64,000 nucleotides of DNA from contig NC_089244.1 of NCBI RefSeq assembly GCF_000512585.2, positions 992,001 through 1,056,000 on the forward strand, in the 5' to 3' direction. A model generated the notes under the pieces. It saw only the letters and a program-made list of their open reading frames with translations. It was not told the origin of the DNA and made no database searches. Position numbers and translations under genes: made by a program. The first letter of the stretch is position 1. Each line of letters begins with the position of its first letter. Source of the DNA: Kwoniella bestiolae CBS 10118. Lineage: Eukaryota > Basidiomycota > Tremellomycetes > Tremellales > Cryptococcaceae. Below are positions 1-11,677 of this stretch, piece after piece.

Positions 1-2795
1 CTCTCGCGCTGCAGCAAAAAGGAATCAACGATTTCGTAGTAAGTATTCGCTCCACCATACTTCCTGAACTGCTTTGGAGTAAGACTGATGAGACTCGTAG
101 ATATATGAACGTGAATCAGGCGTAGGAGGTGAGTACTTATAACATTATTGATGAGAGCTAGCTGACGTGATGCCTTTCAAAATATAGGGGTATGGTATCA
201 GAATCGATATCCGTGGGTCGTTGTTTCCAAACAGAACGCTTGGTCGTTTTGTGAGAAGAATCTCAACTAACATCCTCGTTGGCTATCTCGTTTCAGCGGT
301 TGTCGATGCGAGTAAGTCATGCCCTACCTACGCATTGCAAGTTCATGGAGTTGTAACCTCTAATGTATCTTGTGCAGTATCGACGCACTTTACTATTCTC
401 ACTCTCGATTCCCTTATAATTGGGGCGAAAGCCATCCACCTAGAAAGGTGATTCAGGATTGTGAGTTTTGTGTACCGTTACCTTGTCATCTCCGTCCCGC
501 TTGCTTCCCTCCCTTTCCGTCTCCCCTTCCATCTCTTCTTCTCCCCTTTCCTCCCTTGCTCATCCCATTCCCTTCTCTTCCCTTCCTCGTATCCTGAGTA
601 CCACCGTCAACTCCCCTGCCATTCCACCCTCTTCCCCAATCCTCGTACACAAGTGCTTGTCCTCTCGTTCCACATGACCTCGCCTTTCCCTCCCCATCTC
701 TACTTGTAAATCGCTTTGCAGCTGAAACCCAATCCACCAGATTGGCAGTCCATCTGCGAGCAGCAGTCCCTTACACCAAAAATCCAAGTCCGCACCTCCC
801 TCATGTCAGCCACATGGAACCCCTCCTCATCCCAGTACGAACTCGTCCTAGAAAAGGCAGGCGAGAAGGTAAAAGAAGAATACGAAATCCTCGTCTCTGC
901 CATTGGGGCATTTTCGACCCCTTCGAAAGTTGGTATACCAGGGTTAGACACCTACGGAGGGCAAGTGATACAATCTGTGTATTGGCCTGAGGAATTGGGC
1001 TTGCTGCAATTGAAAGGGAAGAAGGTGGTTGTGATCGGTAATGGATGTACGGGGTAGGTCATCCAACTTGCCTTACAACACCTGGAGGCATCAGCGGAAA
1101 CTAGCTGATGGCATCTTGCCCATGTGGTAGCACTCAATTAATCACTGCATTGTCTAAGGAACCGACTATCGAGGTCATAGCCGTTTCAAGGAGTGTTAGA
1201 TGGCTGGTACCGGGGTGAGTTTACTGCCGGGATACGAGTCGATCGGACTATCTTCATTGTCCGTGACTAACGATGACCGAATGAATCAGCCCAACGAAAG
1301 AAGGACCTCATACAATCCAGTGGACCAGATTACAAAAGTTCCTGTACTCCATCCCACCTTTCCGATGGTTGGCTAGGCTAAGTGTCTATCTGTTTATGGA
1401 GATGTATTGGATCCTGTTTGCAAAAGAAGACAAGAGAATACCTTTGGCTAAGAAGATACAAAGGGTGGGCTCAATTCTGTTCCGGGTCCGTGTCGGCCTG
1501 ACAATCTTGATTGATACTGATATCATTTCGTTATGATTCAGAAATTCGCTGCCTTCATGTTTGATTCTGCTCCGCAAGAGATCAGAGATAAGATTGTTCC
1601 TGATTATCGTGAGTCGTATTTACGCCTCTTATCGGAACGTATCGACTGATGGATGTCTTTGCTAAATTTGGCACAGCTCTCGGGAGTAATAGAATCACCT
1701 TTGATGGGTAAGCTCTACCTTTTGATCTGATATAGTGGCGAATTGATCGACTGGACTAATTGCTATCATAGCGGTTATTTAAATGCTTTGAATCAACCTA
1801 ACGTCACCCCGGTGATTGGTACCGTACAACATGTCGAGAATGACAGTATCGTTCTTAGCGATGGTGAGCACGATGTTCCACGTCTGTTGTTTAGAGGAGA
1901 AGGGGTCTGATGATTCATTTGTTATAGGCAAGAAATATCAAGCGGATTATATAGTCTTAGCTACTGGGTTTGACACTGTGGGTAGATGTTCATGATCCCT
2001 CAATGGAAGGGCATCGTGGTTTGATGGTTGAAACTTATTTCTTGTCTAGGCGGCCGGTCTGAACATAAATGGCAGAGAAGGATATAATATGCTGGGCAAA
2101 AGCGACAATCTGAGGTATTATCATGGTGTGAGTGTTGTGTCACGACCACATAGATACTCCCAGAACGATGTAGTTGAACGGTCGGCTGACTTGTTCTCGT
2201 TCGATGGCTTGTATAGATCGCTATACCAGGTTTCCCCAATTTCTTCAGTCTACAAGGTAATAACAGTACAGCAGGGCATTGTGAGTCAGCGTTGGCTGGA
2301 CATGGGATGGCCAGACCAGACACTGACTCATTTGAACTTGGTGTAATAGTCGGTTCATTATTTCACCTAGAGGTCCAAGCTGAATATATAGCTTCGTTAT
2401 TGAGTAAATCGTTTGAAGGTGGTAATAATGTGATTGAAGTTAAAGAGGAATCTACCAAACAGTATAACGAGTAAGTGAACCTATCTCTCCCACTCATCTT
2501 ACTCAGAACTGCTTTAGAAGTAGTAGCTGGAGCTAAAGTTGGTTGGCTCGACAGGTGAATAGATAGCAGACTCGATAAGACGGTATGGAGCGAGAAAGCG
2601 AGTTGGTACCATGCCGATGGAGGTAAAGGCAGGGTGTTTGTGAGTTTTACAAATACTTCGATACATAGCGTACGCTTACTTTGGTATTTTGATCGAATTT
2701 GGTTTGGCTAGACCCACTGGCCTGGTCCTGCTACGTTGTATTGGTGGACTAATAGGAAGATCAATTGGAATGATTGGGTGGGGACGAAGGCATAG
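1..2795 (+). CDS. Flavin-containing monooxygenase / Baeyer-Villiger-like, 5' partial
   Basis: FAD- and NADPH-dependent monooxygenase; the first FAD-binding part lies before the window. Joined exons read LALQQKGINDFVV, then IYERESGVGG, then VWYQNRYPGCRCD, which is the family's GG-W-YPG-CD segment. The exon at about 716-1055 holds the second dinucleotide site VVVIGNGCTG, and a later exon holds the VLATGFDT motif. The last exon ends WVGTKA and stops at 2793-2795. About a dozen short introns are needed, all with GT..AG ends. The Baeyer-Villiger fingerprint FxGxxxHxxxWP appears at about 949-987 as YGGQVIQSVYWP, so the usual His is Gln. It converges with the old-yellow-enzyme gene. Family call firm; substrate unknown. 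Confidence 0.9.
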
Positions 2796-3089
2796 GAGTT
2801 ACATTGGTTGGTCGGTATAATTAAATTTTTTTGATCGAGGATGATTGCGAATATTATTGAGACTTTTACATATAAGAGAGAACATATATAATGAAACTAG
2901 ATTACAGGTAGAAGACATGGTTGCACATAGACGATATTCGCCATTTGCCCCTTCCGATTAATTCTACAATATAGTTAGTTGCATCGTTTTAACGTCAATC
3001 CATGTCAATATGCATCTATACCTCTACGTAATAGTTCTTTTTATCCTCTATACTCTATTCATCTAACTACCGTAACCATATCGCCACAC

Positions 3090-5100
3090 CTACGGAACAG
3101 AAGTATGCACCTCAGGCGGTGCATCCCTCTTAGGCTTCGTTTTCTTCCCTTCTTCGCCCTGCACCTCGTCTACCCCATGATGATGCGCCGCTTTCTTCAC
3201 GTGATCGCGCTTGACCAGCATTCGGGTCCAGGCTCTGTTCAAGAGAAGATGCGGATTATTCGATGATCAGCCTTTTATACAACTCTTGAAGAACGGCCCA
3301 AAGATAAAGAGGATTCATCCGACTGGATGATTTGAAATATGAAAGAAAGACAAAGGTTTAAATTAACTCACCTCTCATATTGTACTGCCGGACTAACAGC
3401 CGCGCCCAACTCCAACGCAGCTCTCAAGGGGAAATCGATATCCCTCAGAACCTGCCTAGCCAGGAAGACGATATCTGCCTTTCCTTCTTCCAGTATATCA
3501 TTCGCTTGTACGGGTTCGGTGATTATTCCGACGCTGCCGACGAGGATGTTGGAGACGTTTTGCTTGATGTGTTCGGCGAAGGGGAGTTCTGCGGGGCATC
3601 GAGGGTTAGCTTTTCGTTCAACGAGTGAAACGCGGGAAGAGCAACTCACGATAGGAAGGGCCAACTTTGATATTTCCCCTGAGATCGTTTCCACCTGACG
3701 AGACGTCGATCAAATCTAGTCCGAGATCGGCGAGTTTCTGAGTTAAGTAGGTGGTTTGTTCAATCCCCCTAAACAATCATCAAAAGGCTAGATCAGCTGA
3801 TGATCTTCCAAAGCGAAACTGAAACCGAGGCAACCCACCACCAAGCCCACTCCCCGTTCTTCCCCTTTTCAGGCCCCAAATCTTCTTCAAGCCAATCAGT
3901 AGCTGATACCCTGTAGAACAAGGGTTTATTCCATTTCTCCCTAACGAGCTGAGCAAGCTCGAGAGGTAATCTGATTCTGTTATCTAGCGAGCCGCCGTAA
4001 GAGTCTTTACGGGTGTTTGAGAGAGGGGAGACGAATTCGTGCAAGAGGTATCCTAAAGGTACGTACGAGGTCAGTGTCGGATGCACAATTGAGAAGTGTT
4101 TGTGAGAATCCTCAGCACTCACCATGAGCACCGTGGATTTCGATAAAGTCGAATCCAATCTTCTTGCATCGCTCGACAGCTGCCACATAAGCCTTTTTGA
4201 GGTTCTCGATGTACTCTGTGGTGATTTCTACGGGGTTGGCGTATTTGCCTGGATTGAAGGAGATGGCCGAAGGGGCTTGAACTGTCATTTTATCACCTGT
4301 CAGCATATCCTCCCGGACGTAAATCTGGTATGTGATGGAAATGAGAGAAGAACTTCGAATTCGAATCGGTTCTGTACTGGGAAATGAACGTAACTCGCCA
4401 TTATTGGGCCATCCTCCATTCTCTTCACCCACAACATCACCTCCATCATATCCCTTCTCCTCGATAGCCTGCCTCAAAGTCCATGGAGCAGGGTTGGACG
4501 CCTTCCTACCCGCATGAGCCAATTGAATACCGATGATACCCCTTAGACCGTGAACGTAATCTACGACTCGTTTGAGTGGTTCGATCTGCGCGTCCTCCCA
4601 GATTCCCTATGATATTCCGCAAACCATCAGCTTCTATCGCTCTGAAAGTACTCGTAGAGGACATGGACGGGAGGGGGTAAACCTACCATATCTTCGGGGG
4701 TGATCCTTCCCTCGGGAACTACAGCAGTAGCTTCTACCATTATACTTCCCCATCCTCTCATGGCCATCGAACCGAGATGCACGAGGTGGTGGTCCGTGGC
4801 TTTGCCCTCGTCGGAGGAGTCTGAGAAAAGGATAATGCCTTGTCAGCCTTTCACCGCGTGGCGGAACAGGAGGTCACGAGCGAACTCACATTGACACATC
4901 GGGGCTACCCACGCTCTATTGGGAAACTCGACACCTCGGATAGTAAGAGGTTCAAACAATTTAGGGGGATCTTGGTTCTGCTTGTACACGTTGGCATCGA
5001 GTAAAGAGCCCACGGGTTGAACCTGATCAGGCAGATACGTGGGGTACCCTTCCACTTTTTTGGGAGGGTAAGGGAAGATGGGTTGGGACGATTTGGTCAT
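3090..5100 (-). CDS. NADH:flavin oxidoreductase, YqjM-type old yellow enzyme
   Basis: FMN-dependent ene-reductase that reduces activated C=C bonds with NAD(P)H, probably cytosolic. The N-terminus has [20 protein letters not shown] followed by MCQ, the YqjM-type Cys segment. Downstream are [10 protein letters not shown], then IHGAHG and [19 protein letters not shown], typical of the FMN-binding TIM barrel. A C-terminal exon has [20 protein letters not shown] and [18 protein letters not shown]. After one more intron the protein ends in a charged tail finishing EVHTSVP. I chose the ATG at 5100 ([15 protein letters not shown]); an in-frame ATG at 5190 would add 30 residues. It is divergent from REV1 and convergent with the monooxygenase. 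Several short introns. Confidence 0.92.
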
Positions 5101-5563
5101 TGTGTTTGTTGATTCTCTGTGTTGCAAGCGATGGGAAAAGGTAGCAACTGAATGAAGAGGATAAGTTCTTGTATTTATACTGTTCAGCATTTCTCCTGCT
5201 TAATAATCTATCTATAGAATCAGTCCATCCTCCACCTTTGATATGTCGATCCGCATATTTGTGGATTTTACCAGTTTACCAGTTTAGCCTTTAACCGATC
5301 TCACTCTCGATCTCCCATTTCGTCATTTACCGCCATTTCCGGATTCATCCTGCAATCTCGCAACATACGACCGTGAGAAAGCTGACTGTTGGTCGTGGTT
5401 ACGTGATGTTTGATTCCGGTTGTAATGTTCTCAAACCTTGAATGGTGTTTGTTGACACCAACATCGAATGGAATACATGGTCTAAATCAAATCCTTCACC
5501 GTGTTATATCCTCTCCAATACACTTTCATATCCAACGCATCCCACCACGACATGTGAGATAAG
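5101..5563. promoter_or_regulatory. Divergent promoter between the flavin reductase and REV1
   Basis: About 460 bases separate the start codons of two genes read outward, so both promoters must lie here. I see no clear TATA box or known operator. The right part carries CA-rich and histidine-codon-like repeats just before the REV1 ATG. The function is inferred from position only. Confidence 0.5.
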
Positions 5564-8500
5564 ATGTCCCAGCATGATCATCGAGGTACACCACCACCAC
5601 CACCACCCTCAGCCTCAACATCATCCACGTTCCCTCTCTCATCGCCCTCCTTCTGGACAGAAGCAGCAGCAGTAGCTCTACCCTCGCCTCCGCCCCTTAA
5701 GAGACTCAGAGAACCCCTCAGCTCACCTCAGTCGGACTATACTGTCTTCCCAGATGTAGAACAGGATGAACCGCAACCAGAGATCAAGCGTGGTAGATAC
5801 GACTCTCCATCCACCTCCACCACCTTGTCCTATCTGCCCAAACGATCGGACTTCCTAGATCTAGATATCAATGATCCGCACTCCTACCTTTCCAATCCAG
5901 AATATGCTCCCAACAAATTCGGCGATATAGGTGATTACATGCGTAAAAAGGAAATCAAAGTTCAAACTCAGAACCGAGATATAGCTCTGGCCAATGCGAT
6001 CCAAGGATTACCACAGATATTTAAGGGTCTATCATTCTATATCAATGGTAATACCACACCACCAATGGAGGAATTGCGAAAAATGATCTTACAGCGCGGA
6101 GGCGAGGTCAGACCGGTATTGAGAAATAAGGGGATGGTGAAGTTCATTATTGCACCGATGTTGACGCAAAGCAAATTCAAGCAGTTTCAAAATTACAAGG
6201 TCGTGAGGGAGGGGTGGATCACGGAGAGTTGTAAGAGCAATAAGTTGCTGGATTGGAGGAGTTGGAAATTGCAGATTATGGGTGGGTGGGAACAGGATAG
6301 TAGGAAGGGGATGGAGGGATTTCTTAAGTCTCAGCAAACTCCTACGCAGCAGGCAAAACAGGAAGAAGAGGATGAGGAGAAGGTGGCAGAGGTGGACATG
6401 GCGAAACCTGTAACCGAAGTAGAACCATTAAAGACCGGATCATCTGTATCGAAACGAGATGAAGCGCCGACGCCAGCTTTGCCAAGAGTGGCAAGTCCCA
6501 TACGGCTCCCCACAGCTACTCAATCCCTCCTCTCCCGACATCCTCATCGAGCTTCAGCTATCCCCATCAGCCCCAATAAACCATCCGATGTCGCTAAATC
6601 GCCTATCACGGAAGGATCACTTTCGCCCGCCCCGCTTCCAGCTAAGATCCAAAAGCCAGAAGGAACATGGGAGTACTACTATGCAAAGGAATCGAACGAG
6701 CATGCTGCTCAAGCATTGAAGAACGATCAATGGCGGATCAAAAACACCGCTGAAAGGGGTAATGAAGGTGGATTCATTGATGGGTATTACCAGAATTCTA
6801 GGTAAGCTGACTTTTGCATCCCACATATCCAAAAATGCAAACAAGCTGACTTGCAAATAGGTTACATCACCTGTCAACCTGGAAATCCGAGTTAAAGATT
6901 TTGGTGGCAGATGCGCAAAAGCGTTCAGAAGAGTTATCGTTATCCGTCCCATCATCCGATACCATCTCACCCTTCTCTCTGGCGAACTCTGCTCTTCCGA
7001 CTACCAGGAATCTAGATACTGGATCTTCTGGTAATACAGGAGAGAAAGTCATCTTTCACGTAGATTTCGACTGCTTCTTTGTCTCTTGTGGGCTTGCTAC
7101 CCGACCTCATTTGAAAGGTAAACCTACTGTAGTGTGCCATTCACAAGCAGGCAAGAATGTGGGCAGTACTTCAGAGATTGCAAGTTGCTCGTACGAGGCT
7201 AGAGCCAAAGGTGTAAAAAATGGTATGAGTTTGGGCAGAGCTAGGACATTGGTCGGCGAGGAATTGCAAACTATACCGTGAGTTACTCAGCTACATTGCG
7301 ACTCGCTGAGCCAGTGCAGGTTAAGCCAGCTGACAATTGTGGCTTTCAGATATGAATTTGATACCTACAAGAAGTACTCTCTTGCCTTCTATACGGTGCT
7401 AATGGGTTATTCGGACGAACTTCAAGCTGTATCTGTGGACGAAGCTTTGATTGACGTTACTAGTGCTGTCAATGCTAGAGCTATGGCTCCTGAGGAGGCC
7501 CTGAGGGACGATCAAGCGGATCCTTCGGAGAAAGCTGGAGATCATTCAAGCAGGTATAGGGATCCGGCCGTCGAAGTAGCTGAGAAGATCAGGGATGAAG
7601 TGCGAGAGCTGACTGATGGGTGTGAAGGTGCGCATACTTGGACATATCAACCCAAGATGTCACGCTGATATAGTGATTTATATGCTTAAGTATCAATTGG
7701 TATATCGCATAACATCCTACTCGCCAAACTAGCCACTCGGTCAGCCAAACCAGCAGGTGTAGCTCACCTCTTACTTTCCGACATTCCCACATTTCTAGCT
7801 CCCCTGGACGTAGAAGATTTCCCTTCTATTGGACATTCGATCAAGTCGAAGATCGAGGAAAAATTCGGTACTACCAATGTTGAGGGGTTATTGGGTGTCA
7901 ACAAGCTTGCGTTCCAGCGTGTACTGGGTCCGAAGACTGGTGAAATGTTATTTGGGTATTTGAGGGGAGTGGATGAGAGGAGACTGGAGCCTGATAAGGT
8001 CAGGAAGAGCATTAGTGCCGAGATGAATGTAAGTGGAAGCGATCTCATTGCTGGGTGGTTTCATCAGTAGTGAAATTCCATGAAGTGTGCTGATTTATAT
8101 GAAACGATTGCGATCACTAGTATGGCATAAGATTTCAAAATCACGACCAGGCCGAGATATGCGTCAACGACTTAGCTCTGGAGGTAGCTAAAAGGATGAA
8201 AAATGTCGGAGTGAAGGGTAAACAGATTACTCTGAAGTTGATGAAGAGACATCCAGATGCTCCGATCGAACCGCCTAAAGTGAGTATTTCTCGGGTAAAC
8301 AGTGATCACACCCATGCTGGAGTGAAAATTCTTTTGTGGAGATACTGATCATTTCGGTACTTGCAGTTCCTCGGACACGGATGGTGCGAAACGTTCAATC
8401 GGTCCTCCACCATCTCTGGACCTCGTGGTTATCCCACTGATGATCCCGAAATACTCGCGCGAGAAAGTGTCAAACTGCTCAAGGCTCTTAACCTGGATCC

Positions 8501-9869
8501 GGTGGAACTGAGAGGTGTAGGTATACAAGTTACCAAGCTTGATACCGAGGACAAGGATAAAGCGAAAGAGAGGGAAGTGGGCCAAGGGATATTGAGCTTC
8601 AAGCCAAAAACAGCGCCACAGGCTACCAAAGAAGAGAATGATGAACCTGCGTCGGAGGCTCCAGTTCGGGATGTCAGGCAAGCACCTGTTGGAGAGGAAA
8701 AGGCTGCTGTTGAACCCCGGCAATTACCTTCAAGATTGCCCAGTCGTTCTCCCTCAGTAGAAGAATCGGTCCACAGATCACCTACATCTCAACCTGAAGC
8801 TGGACCATCACGTATACCAGCGATTGAGGAGGACGAAAGTATCGATCCCTCCTTTCTAGCTGCATTACCGCCATCTCTGCAGGAAGAAGTCAAACGCGAT
8901 TATGCGCAGGCCAAAGCTCAGAACCGGTCCTCTCGCGCCAACTCTGAAAGACCGCATTCCAACCTTCCCCCGGAAGAGAGCATCACACGAGCTACAACAG
9001 TCTCGCCGGTTAAGAAACAGCATTCCGCAGCTCACATTACGAGGCAACTCCGACCAAAGTTGAAGACCCAGTTGAAAGCTGGTCAATTGGCTGATAGACC
9101 GTTATTCGCCGCATGGAACAAAGCGAAAGAGGATGACGGTATAGTTGATCTGACAGGGTCTGACCCAATCCCCACCCAAAACGAGGAAGGCGAGATAGGA
9201 GGGTACAAGTTGAGCGAACTTCGAGAATTGGGATTAGATCTGGAAGTAATCGAAGCTTTACCCGAAGATATGCGGAGAGAGGTGATTGATGAGGAGAGAC
9301 GTAAAGCGGGGAGGAAGAGGATATTGACTAGACCAGGGAATGGTAGAGGTGTATCGAACTCTATATCCCCTACCAAAACTGCCACTGCGAGAGGTGGATC
9401 ATTACCTCCCATCAACAATAATAAGTCGACGAATAGCAAAGAGATACAAGCGATTAGGATAAGTAAACCTGTCAAACCTGCTTTGTTCAAGTCGACCGAG
9501 ATCGAAGATGTTCTAGGGGTGATTGAGAGATGGATAGAAAGTAGGAATGGATCCAGTCCAGCTAATAGGGATATAGAAAAGGTGAAAAGCTGGTTGATCA
9601 AGAGTATTTCTTCGCCTATTGGAGGAACGGAAAGGTGTGTAGAGACATTGGTGTATATGAGGATGATCTTGAGGGAGAAATACCCTTTACAGGAGGATAT
9701 GGTGCTTGCTTCGACCAAAATGCCAGTCAACAGAGGTGAAGAGGAGGAGGAGGAGGGAGACGAGCAGGAGAATGAGGTGGGGAAGTGCTGGTGGGGCGTT
9801 TGGAAGGATTATAAGGACGAGGTGCAGGGGAGGGCGAGGAAGTTGTTCGGGGCGGAATTGAAGATTTAA
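5564..9869 (+). CDS. REV1: DNA repair protein REV1, Y-family translesion polymerase
   Basis: Deoxycytidyl transferase and scaffold for translesion synthesis in the nucleus. Six exons join in phase (5564-6801, 6861-7277, 7350-7627, 7691-8028, 8121-8279, 8367-9869) to about 1310 residues. A BRCT domain lies near residues 150-230 (FKGLSFYINGNT to VVREGWITES). Exon 2 opens with the REV1 signature RLHHLSTWKSELK. The catalytic metal-binding motifs are FHVDFDCFF and SVDEALIDV. Palm and little-finger exons follow (ISHNILLAKLATR, FLGHGWCETFNRS). The C-terminal part has two ubiquitin-binding-motif-like helices (FLAALPPSLQEEVKRDYAQA and EVIEALPEDMRREVIDEERR) and an end domain likely to bind Rev7 and other polymerases. 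No key residue is missing. Confidence 0.96.
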
Positions 9870-10229
9870 TCAAATTTGGGGTAATGTTGATTCTTGTTTA
9901 CTTGGGAGGAGTGTTATTCTGAATGTCTAATGTTTGTACCTTGTATTGTATATAGCATTGGGTTATTGTTGTAACGAGTATGCATTTTATTCTTGTATTT
10001 CTTGTTAATTTCGTCACACAGAAACTGCATGAAGAAGGCGATCAGACTTGAATGTGCTTCCGACGGAATTGAACATGACGATGACGATGACGATGTCTGG
10101 CACAGCGGCAGCAACAACAATAACAGTTGTTCGACTTGCCTATCCACAACGTCCAGGCATACCAACCACTTAGTGCACTATCATCTACGATCGTATACGT
10201 ACCAAGAACACGCCATTTCGAGAACCAAC
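9870..10229. other. Intergenic: REV1 3' end and UCH promoter
   Basis: About 360 bases between two plus-strand genes. AT-rich sequence follows the REV1 stop. A short GACGAT repeat lies at about 10078-10095. No further gene or clear control site is seen. Confidence 0.5.
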
Positions 10230-11473
10230 ATGTCGACATCGAGCAAATGGGTCCCATTAGAAGCATCCCCAGAAGTGAGTCAAGATTCCAAGCACTCCAA
10301 TCCACTCCAATCCATTCCAATCCAGTTTCGTTCCTTTGACCATCTGAGCTACCACATACGCCATGGACGTTCAGCTGACCATAATAACAAGGTATTCAAT
10401 GCGTGGTCCGAGCCCCTCGGTCTCCCCTCCTCACTAACATTCCAAGATCTTTTCTCCCTCGACTCCGAATTCTTGCAATTCATCCCTCATCCGCATCGAG
10501 CGGTATTGCTCCTTTTCCCATCACGGGGGAAATTGCACGATGAGAGGGAGAGAGAAGAGAGAGAGGGGGAGGGGGTATGGAAGGGTGAGGGGGTGTGGTG
10601 GATTAAACAAACTGTAGGTCTGCTCTGTTCAGCTCTGATGCGTTAATAATCGATAGTGCCCCTACATCCCCTCGCAAATATGCTCACGAAAGGGAGTTCC
10701 TTATGTCTTCGATTCGTGATTCTCGCTCATCCGTCCAGTCTTGTATCTGAATGTTGATAGCTGATCTACCTGTTATGGTTGGTCATACTTAGATACCCAA
10801 CGCATGCGGCTCTATAGGCCTCTTACATGCCCTCCTGAACCTGCCCGAACGTGGTCCCGATGCCTTGGGGCCAGATAGTCAATTGATGAAATTCAAGGCC
10901 GCCTCATTACCTCTATCAGGTGGGTCCTGGCGGAGTTCACCTCTAGAAAGGAAGGGTGTGCATATACTGTAGTGTACTGACTCCTTGTCTCTCCCAGCAT
11001 TGGACCGAGCAAAACTCCTCGACGAATCAGACTTCTTCACCCAAGCTCACACGTCTGCATCCCAATCTGGTCAATCGTCCATCCCTGATGACCTCGACGT
11101 GGATACGCATTTCATTGCGTTTGTAGAAGCTGTCAATGAGAAGGGGTAGGTCCATCTTCTCCTCTCCCTCTTTCCCTGCAGAATTCAATAGGCGAGTATC
11201 GTATTGACCTGTGGATGTGTTTTGGTCGTCGTCGTTAGCGAGAAGAGGATCGTAGAGCTTGATGGAGGTAGGGAGGGTCCGTTTGATAGAGGACATAGTG
11301 AGAATTTCTTGGAGGTGAGTGGACCCGGACGTAGGTCTCATGTCATTTGTGGATTACTTACTCTACGGTGCGTTCAGGACGTCGCCAAGGTTGTGAAGGA
11401 GAAGTACTTTGACAGAGCAGAGGGGGATACAAGTTTCAATATGATTGTCTTAGCTGGACAGCCAGAAGATTAA
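10230..11473 (+). CDS. Ubiquitin C-terminal hydrolase, UCH-L3/Yuh1 family
   Basis: Cysteine protease of peptidase family C12 that frees ubiquitin from small C-terminal adducts. Six exons (10230-10274, 10392-10613, 10793-10919, 10998-11145, 11239-11314, 11378-11473) join to 237 residues, a normal size for this family. It starts MSTSSKWVPLEASPE. The catalytic Cys is in IPNACGSIGLLHALLN, the His in DTHFIAFVEA and the Asp in ELDGGREGPF. The end reads FNMIVLAGQPED. A charged Glu/Arg/Gly stretch just before the Cys motif is encoded by GA-rich DNA and is longer than usual. Intron 1 holds a short TCCAATCCA tandem repeat. It converges with the Fyv10/MAEA gene, 204 bases away. Confidence 0.94.
10293..10324. 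repeat. Short TCCAAT-type tandem repeat in UCH intron 1
   Basis: Three imperfect copies of a CCAATCCA(C/T)T unit lie inside the first intron. Nothing suggests a function. Confidence 0.7.
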
Positions 11474-11677
11474 GGGTTGGAATGGGTTGGATCATACATT
11501 ATAAGGTAGTTGATGATGAAGAAGTGACTTTCGCCTCGAACTCATGAGAAGAGAAGCACATGAAACGACGTGCATAAATGTACATGCATGAAGGTGTATA
11601 CAACGAACAACAACCAGGAAAATACAGTGCTACACAGACCAAACCTAAACCACCTCTATACACAGCCGAGTGAACAT

